Source of the DNA: Caulobacteraceae bacterium | GTDB taxonomy: Bacteria > Pseudomonadota > Alphaproteobacteria > Caulobacterales > Caulobacteraceae | Assembly (NCBI GenBank): GCA_003161535.1 | Contig: PMOM01000256.1 | Span: forward strand, 1 to 8,273 | Length of the DNA: 8,273 nucleotides | Direction of reading: 5' to 3' | Shown here: piece after piece, positions 6,662 to 8,273 of the stretch | How the letters are laid out: the number at the start of each line of letters is the position of its first letter | How positions within the stretch are numbered: the first letter of the stretch is position 1 | The notes under the pieces: model-generated | Told to the model about the DNA's origin: nothing | The model's database searches: none | What the model saw: the letters and a program-made list of their open reading frames with translations, nothing else | Position numbers and translations under genes: made by a program

Positions 6662-7338
6662 GACGGATCGCCCGGCGGCGCGGTTCGTTGCAGGCGTCGA
6701 TCCAGCAGACGCAGGCGCGCCGCGTGGATGATGAAGGCGATAAGCGCGGTGGGAATGGCCCATAGCGCCACCCGCAGCGGCTGGGCGCTCAGATGGTTCT
6801 GTTCGAGAACCGCCTGGATCAGCAGCACCGAGCCCAGGGCGATGAAGATATCCTCGCCAAAGAAGGCGCCGATGTTGTCCGCCGCCGCCGCGTGGGCGCG
6901 GATCAGGCCGCGCCGCTCGCCGTCCGCCGGCCCGTCGCGCACTTCGTCGGCGCCTTCGGCCATGGGCGCGATCAGCGGCCGCACCATGGCCGCCTGACCG
7001 CCCAGCGACAGCAGGCCCAGCGCGGCGCTCAGCTGCCGCGCCGCCAGATAGCTCGTCAGCAATCCGCCCACAGTCACCGAGCGCAGGCGGGCGATCCGCG
7101 CCCGCGCCCGCGCCTGCAGGCCGGCGCGCTCCAAAAGTCCGATGACCGGCAAAATGAGGAAGACGACACTGATATAGCGCGCGTCATTGAACGCCTTGCC
7201 GAGCGTCGAGACGATCAGCAACGGACTAAGTCCGCCGCCCACGCCGGTGACCAGGGCCGCCACGGTGACCACCACGATGGGATTGAAGCGAGCCATCAGC
7301 CCGATCAGCACCACCGGTATTCCCAGAAGGCTCAGCAT
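6658..7338 (-). CDS. DUF969 family membrane permease subunit
   Basis: This is the first gene of the operon and the obligate partner of DUF979 in a predicted two-part inner-membrane transporter. It has 226 residues from the ATG at 7338. Hydrophobic segments lie at about 2-15, 21-45, 56-70, 88-112, 163-180 and 187-207. Family motifs are clear: NDARYISVVFLILPVIGLLE (51-70), the RQLSAALGLLSLGGQ region with AMVRPLIAPMAEGADE (117-132), and AAADNIGAFFGEDIFIA (151-167), the DNxGxFFGED part being diagnostic. No strong ribosome-binding site precedes the chosen ATG. In-frame TTG codons at 7356 and 7374 would add 6 or 12 residues, but the family usually starts at the MLSLLGIP position. Its stop overlaps the GTG start of DUF979 by 4 nt, so the two subunits should be made together. 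It is divergent from the GNAT gene. Confidence 0.88.
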   Translation of the reverse strand: MLSLLGIPVVLIGLMARFNPIVVVTVAALVTGVGGGLSPLLIVSTLGKAFNDARYISVVFLILPVIGLLERAGLQARARARIARLRSVTVGGLLTSYLAARQLSAALGLLSLGGQAAMVRPLIAPMAEGADEVRDGPADGERRGLIRAHAAAADNIGAFFGEDIFIALGSVLLIQAVLEQNHLSAQPLRVALWAIPTALIAFIIHAARLRLLDRRLQRTAPPGDPS

Positions 7339-7411
7339 GGGGCGTAGAATGGGCAAAAGCCCCGAGCCTGGCAAACGCTTGAACCAACTTTCTTATGAGG
7401 AGTCGCGCGGC
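7339..7411. promoter_or_regulatory. Short shared divergent promoter region between the permease operon and the GNAT gene
   Basis: Only 73 bp separate the chosen DUF969 ATG from the GNAT GTG, so the promoters of the four-gene operon and of the acetyltransferase must overlap each other or the coding ends. The visible structure is GGGCAAAAGCCC at 7351-7362 (4-bp arms, AAAA loop), which could be an operator half-site or chance. A strong GAGGAG ribosome-binding site for the plus-strand gene lies at 7397-7402, with a GAGTC (GANTC methylation-type) site overlapping it at 7400-7404. I could not identify convincing -35/-10 hexamers on either strand. Confidence 0.35.
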
Positions 7412-8029
7412 GTGCCGGACATTCGCTCCTACCGCTCCGACGACCTCGAGGCTCTCTATCGCATCGCCTTGGCGACCGGCGACGCGGGCGCCGACGCCGC
7501 CGGCCTCTACCAGGATCCCAGACTCGTCGGCCACATCTTCGCCGCGCCCTATGCGGTCCTCAGCCCGGCCACCGCCTTGGTGGCGGAGGACGATCACGGC
7601 GTGGCCGGCTATGTCGTTGGCGCCGCCGACACGCGCGCCTTCGAGACCCTGCTGGAGAGCGATTGGTGGCCGCCCTTGCGGCGGGTCCACGACCAGCCCA
7701 CCGGTCCGCCGCACACTTGGAACGCCGATGAGCGCATGCGCTGGCTCATCCACCATCCGCCGCGCGCGCCGACGCATCTGGTCAGCGCCTATCCGGCGCA
7801 CCTCCACATCAACCTGCTGCCGCGGATACAGGGGCAAGGCATCGGCCGGCGCCTGATCGATCGCTGGCTCGCCATCGTGAGGAAAATGGGCTCGATCGGC
7901 GCTCACCTGGGCGTGAACACCGCCAATACGCGCGCCATCGGCTTTTATCGCCGCTACGGTCTCGTCGAGCCGGTTCTTGCGAGGCCGCCGCCGCCCGGCG
8001 TGATCTGGTTCGCCGCCACGCTGGCGTGA
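7412..8029 (+). CDS. GNAT N-acetyltransferase, O-GlcNAcase C-terminal-domain-like type
   Basis: This is a cytoplasmic acetyl-CoA-dependent acetyltransferase of unknown acceptor. It has 205 residues from a GTG at 7412, chosen because GAGGAG sits 9 nt upstream and the protein then begins with the usual beta-1 strand (PDIRSYRSDDLEALYRI). The acetyl-CoA pyrophosphate loop is QGQGIGRR at 140-147. It is preceded by YPAHLHINLLP (127-137) and followed by the C-terminal GNAT signature GVNTANTRAIGFYRRYGL (167-184). The long insert at about 65-125, with ESDWWPPLRR and HTWNADERMRWLIHHP, together with YPxHLHI, is what I recall from bacterial proteins related to the acetyltransferase-like domain of human O-GlcNAcase. 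Unlike the human domain it keeps an intact CoA loop, so it is probably active. It is divergent from the permease/aldolase operon and converges with the next gene 13 bp away. Confidence 0.88.
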   Translation: MPDIRSYRSDDLEALYRIALATGDAGADAAGLYQDPRLVGHIFAAPYAVLSPATALVAEDDHGVAGYVVGAADTRAFETLLESDWWPPLRRVHDQPTGPPHTWNADERMRWLIHHPPRAPTHLVSAYPAHLHINLLPRIQGQGIGRRLIDRWLAIVRKMGSIGAHLGVNTANTRAIGFYRRYGLVEPVLARPPPPGVIWFAATLA

Positions 8030-8042
8030 GGGGCCAGGGTGA

Positions 8043-8273
8043 CTAGAATGGATCGCGGCCGCACCAGCCGGGCAGGAAATTGGCTTCCTTCGATTTGGCC
8101 AGGGTCAACGCCTTGCGCAGGCTGCCGGCGAAGTCGGCGACCACAGCCTTGCGTTTGATCCGTTTGCGCAGGAAATCGGCCCACAGGAATTCGCTGAACG
8201 GCGTGATGTCCTTGGCGAAGCCGCCGGCGTGGCGAAGATCCCCGGCGAGGCTGCGGTAGGGGTCGTTCTGGAG
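8043..8273 (-). CDS. C-terminal fragment of a putative ParB-like (ParBc_2 type) nuclease-fold protein, 5' end outside window
   Basis: The frame is open from the window edge to a TAG stop at 8043-8045, giving the last 76 residues of a longer protein. It reads DPYRSLAGDLRHAGGF (4-19), TPFSEFLWADFLRKRI (24-39), a Lys/Arg-rich patch at 36-42, and ends with ANFLPGWCGRDPF (64-76). The combination of PYRSLA, a PFxEFxWADFLR helix and a terminal FLPGWCG resembles, from memory, the C-terminal part of the putative ParB-like nuclease family (pfam ParBc_2); the N-terminal catalytic core is not in the window, so this cannot be confirmed. It is too short to be a complete gene. It converges with the GNAT gene, leaving 13 bp between the stops and no visible terminator. 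Confidence 0.55.
   Translation of the reverse strand, partial: LQNDPYRSLAGDLRHAGGFAKDITPFSEFLWADFLRKRIKRKAVVADFAGSLRKALTLAKSKEANFLPGWCGRDPF

Noticed and set aside
7369..7383. A sigma-54-like TGGCA...TTG element upstream of the GNAT gene
   Set aside because: The spacing between the GG and the TTG is one base short and the essential GC of the -12 element is missing.
1..8273. Mobile elements, CRISPR repeats, toxin-antitoxin or phage-defence genes
   Set aside because: No transposase, integrase, regularly spaced repeats, tRNA-linked attachment site or defence-type domain was found; composition is uniform apart from the 1895-2010 AT-rich intergenic tract.

Overview
The window looks like chromosomal DNA from a GC-rich alphaproteobacterium, most likely of the Caulobacterales (Caulobacter or Phenylobacterium type). 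The grounds are the strong G/C third-position bias, the style of the FolD, S1/P1-nuclease and 3D-domain proteins, and GANTC sites near gene starts. The assignment is inference from family resemblance; no 16S or marker gene is present. There are no rRNA or tRNA genes, insertion sequences, CRISPR arrays or phage genes.

Left part (1-1773, minus strand): a 3'-truncated folD (folate one-carbon metabolism) preceded by a secreted S1/P1-type zinc nuclease. A 239-341 bp divergent intergenic region follows. It holds an AT-rich island and a cluster of DnaA-box-like words. To its right, on the plus strand, lies a small exported 3D-domain (double-psi beta-barrel) protein, closed by a candidate hairpin terminator at the convergent junction near 2587-2625.

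Central part (2642-7338, minus strand): a compact four-gene operon. In transcription order it is a DUF969 membrane protein, a DUF979 membrane protein (4-nt GTGA overlap), a DUF2891 protein (1-nt TGATG overlap) and a 681-residue fusion of a class II aldolase with a short-chain dehydrogenase (12-nt... gap of 13 nt). DUF969/DUF979 pairs are known as two-part permeases, often labelled 5-oxoproline transporters. Here no pyroglutamyl peptidase or 5-oxoprolinase is seen; the partners are a sugar-phosphate-type aldolase/dehydrogenase and an uncharacterised helical protein. My reading is an uptake-and-cleavage module for a sugar, sugar acid or related hydroxy-compound, and this is the most interesting feature of the window.

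Right part: a GNAT acetyltransferase resembling the bacterial homologues of the O-GlcNAcase C-terminal domain starts divergently from the operon, only about 73 bp away. It converges on the C-terminal 76 codons of a minus-strand gene that I read tentatively as a ParB-like nuclease-fold protein, cut by the window end.
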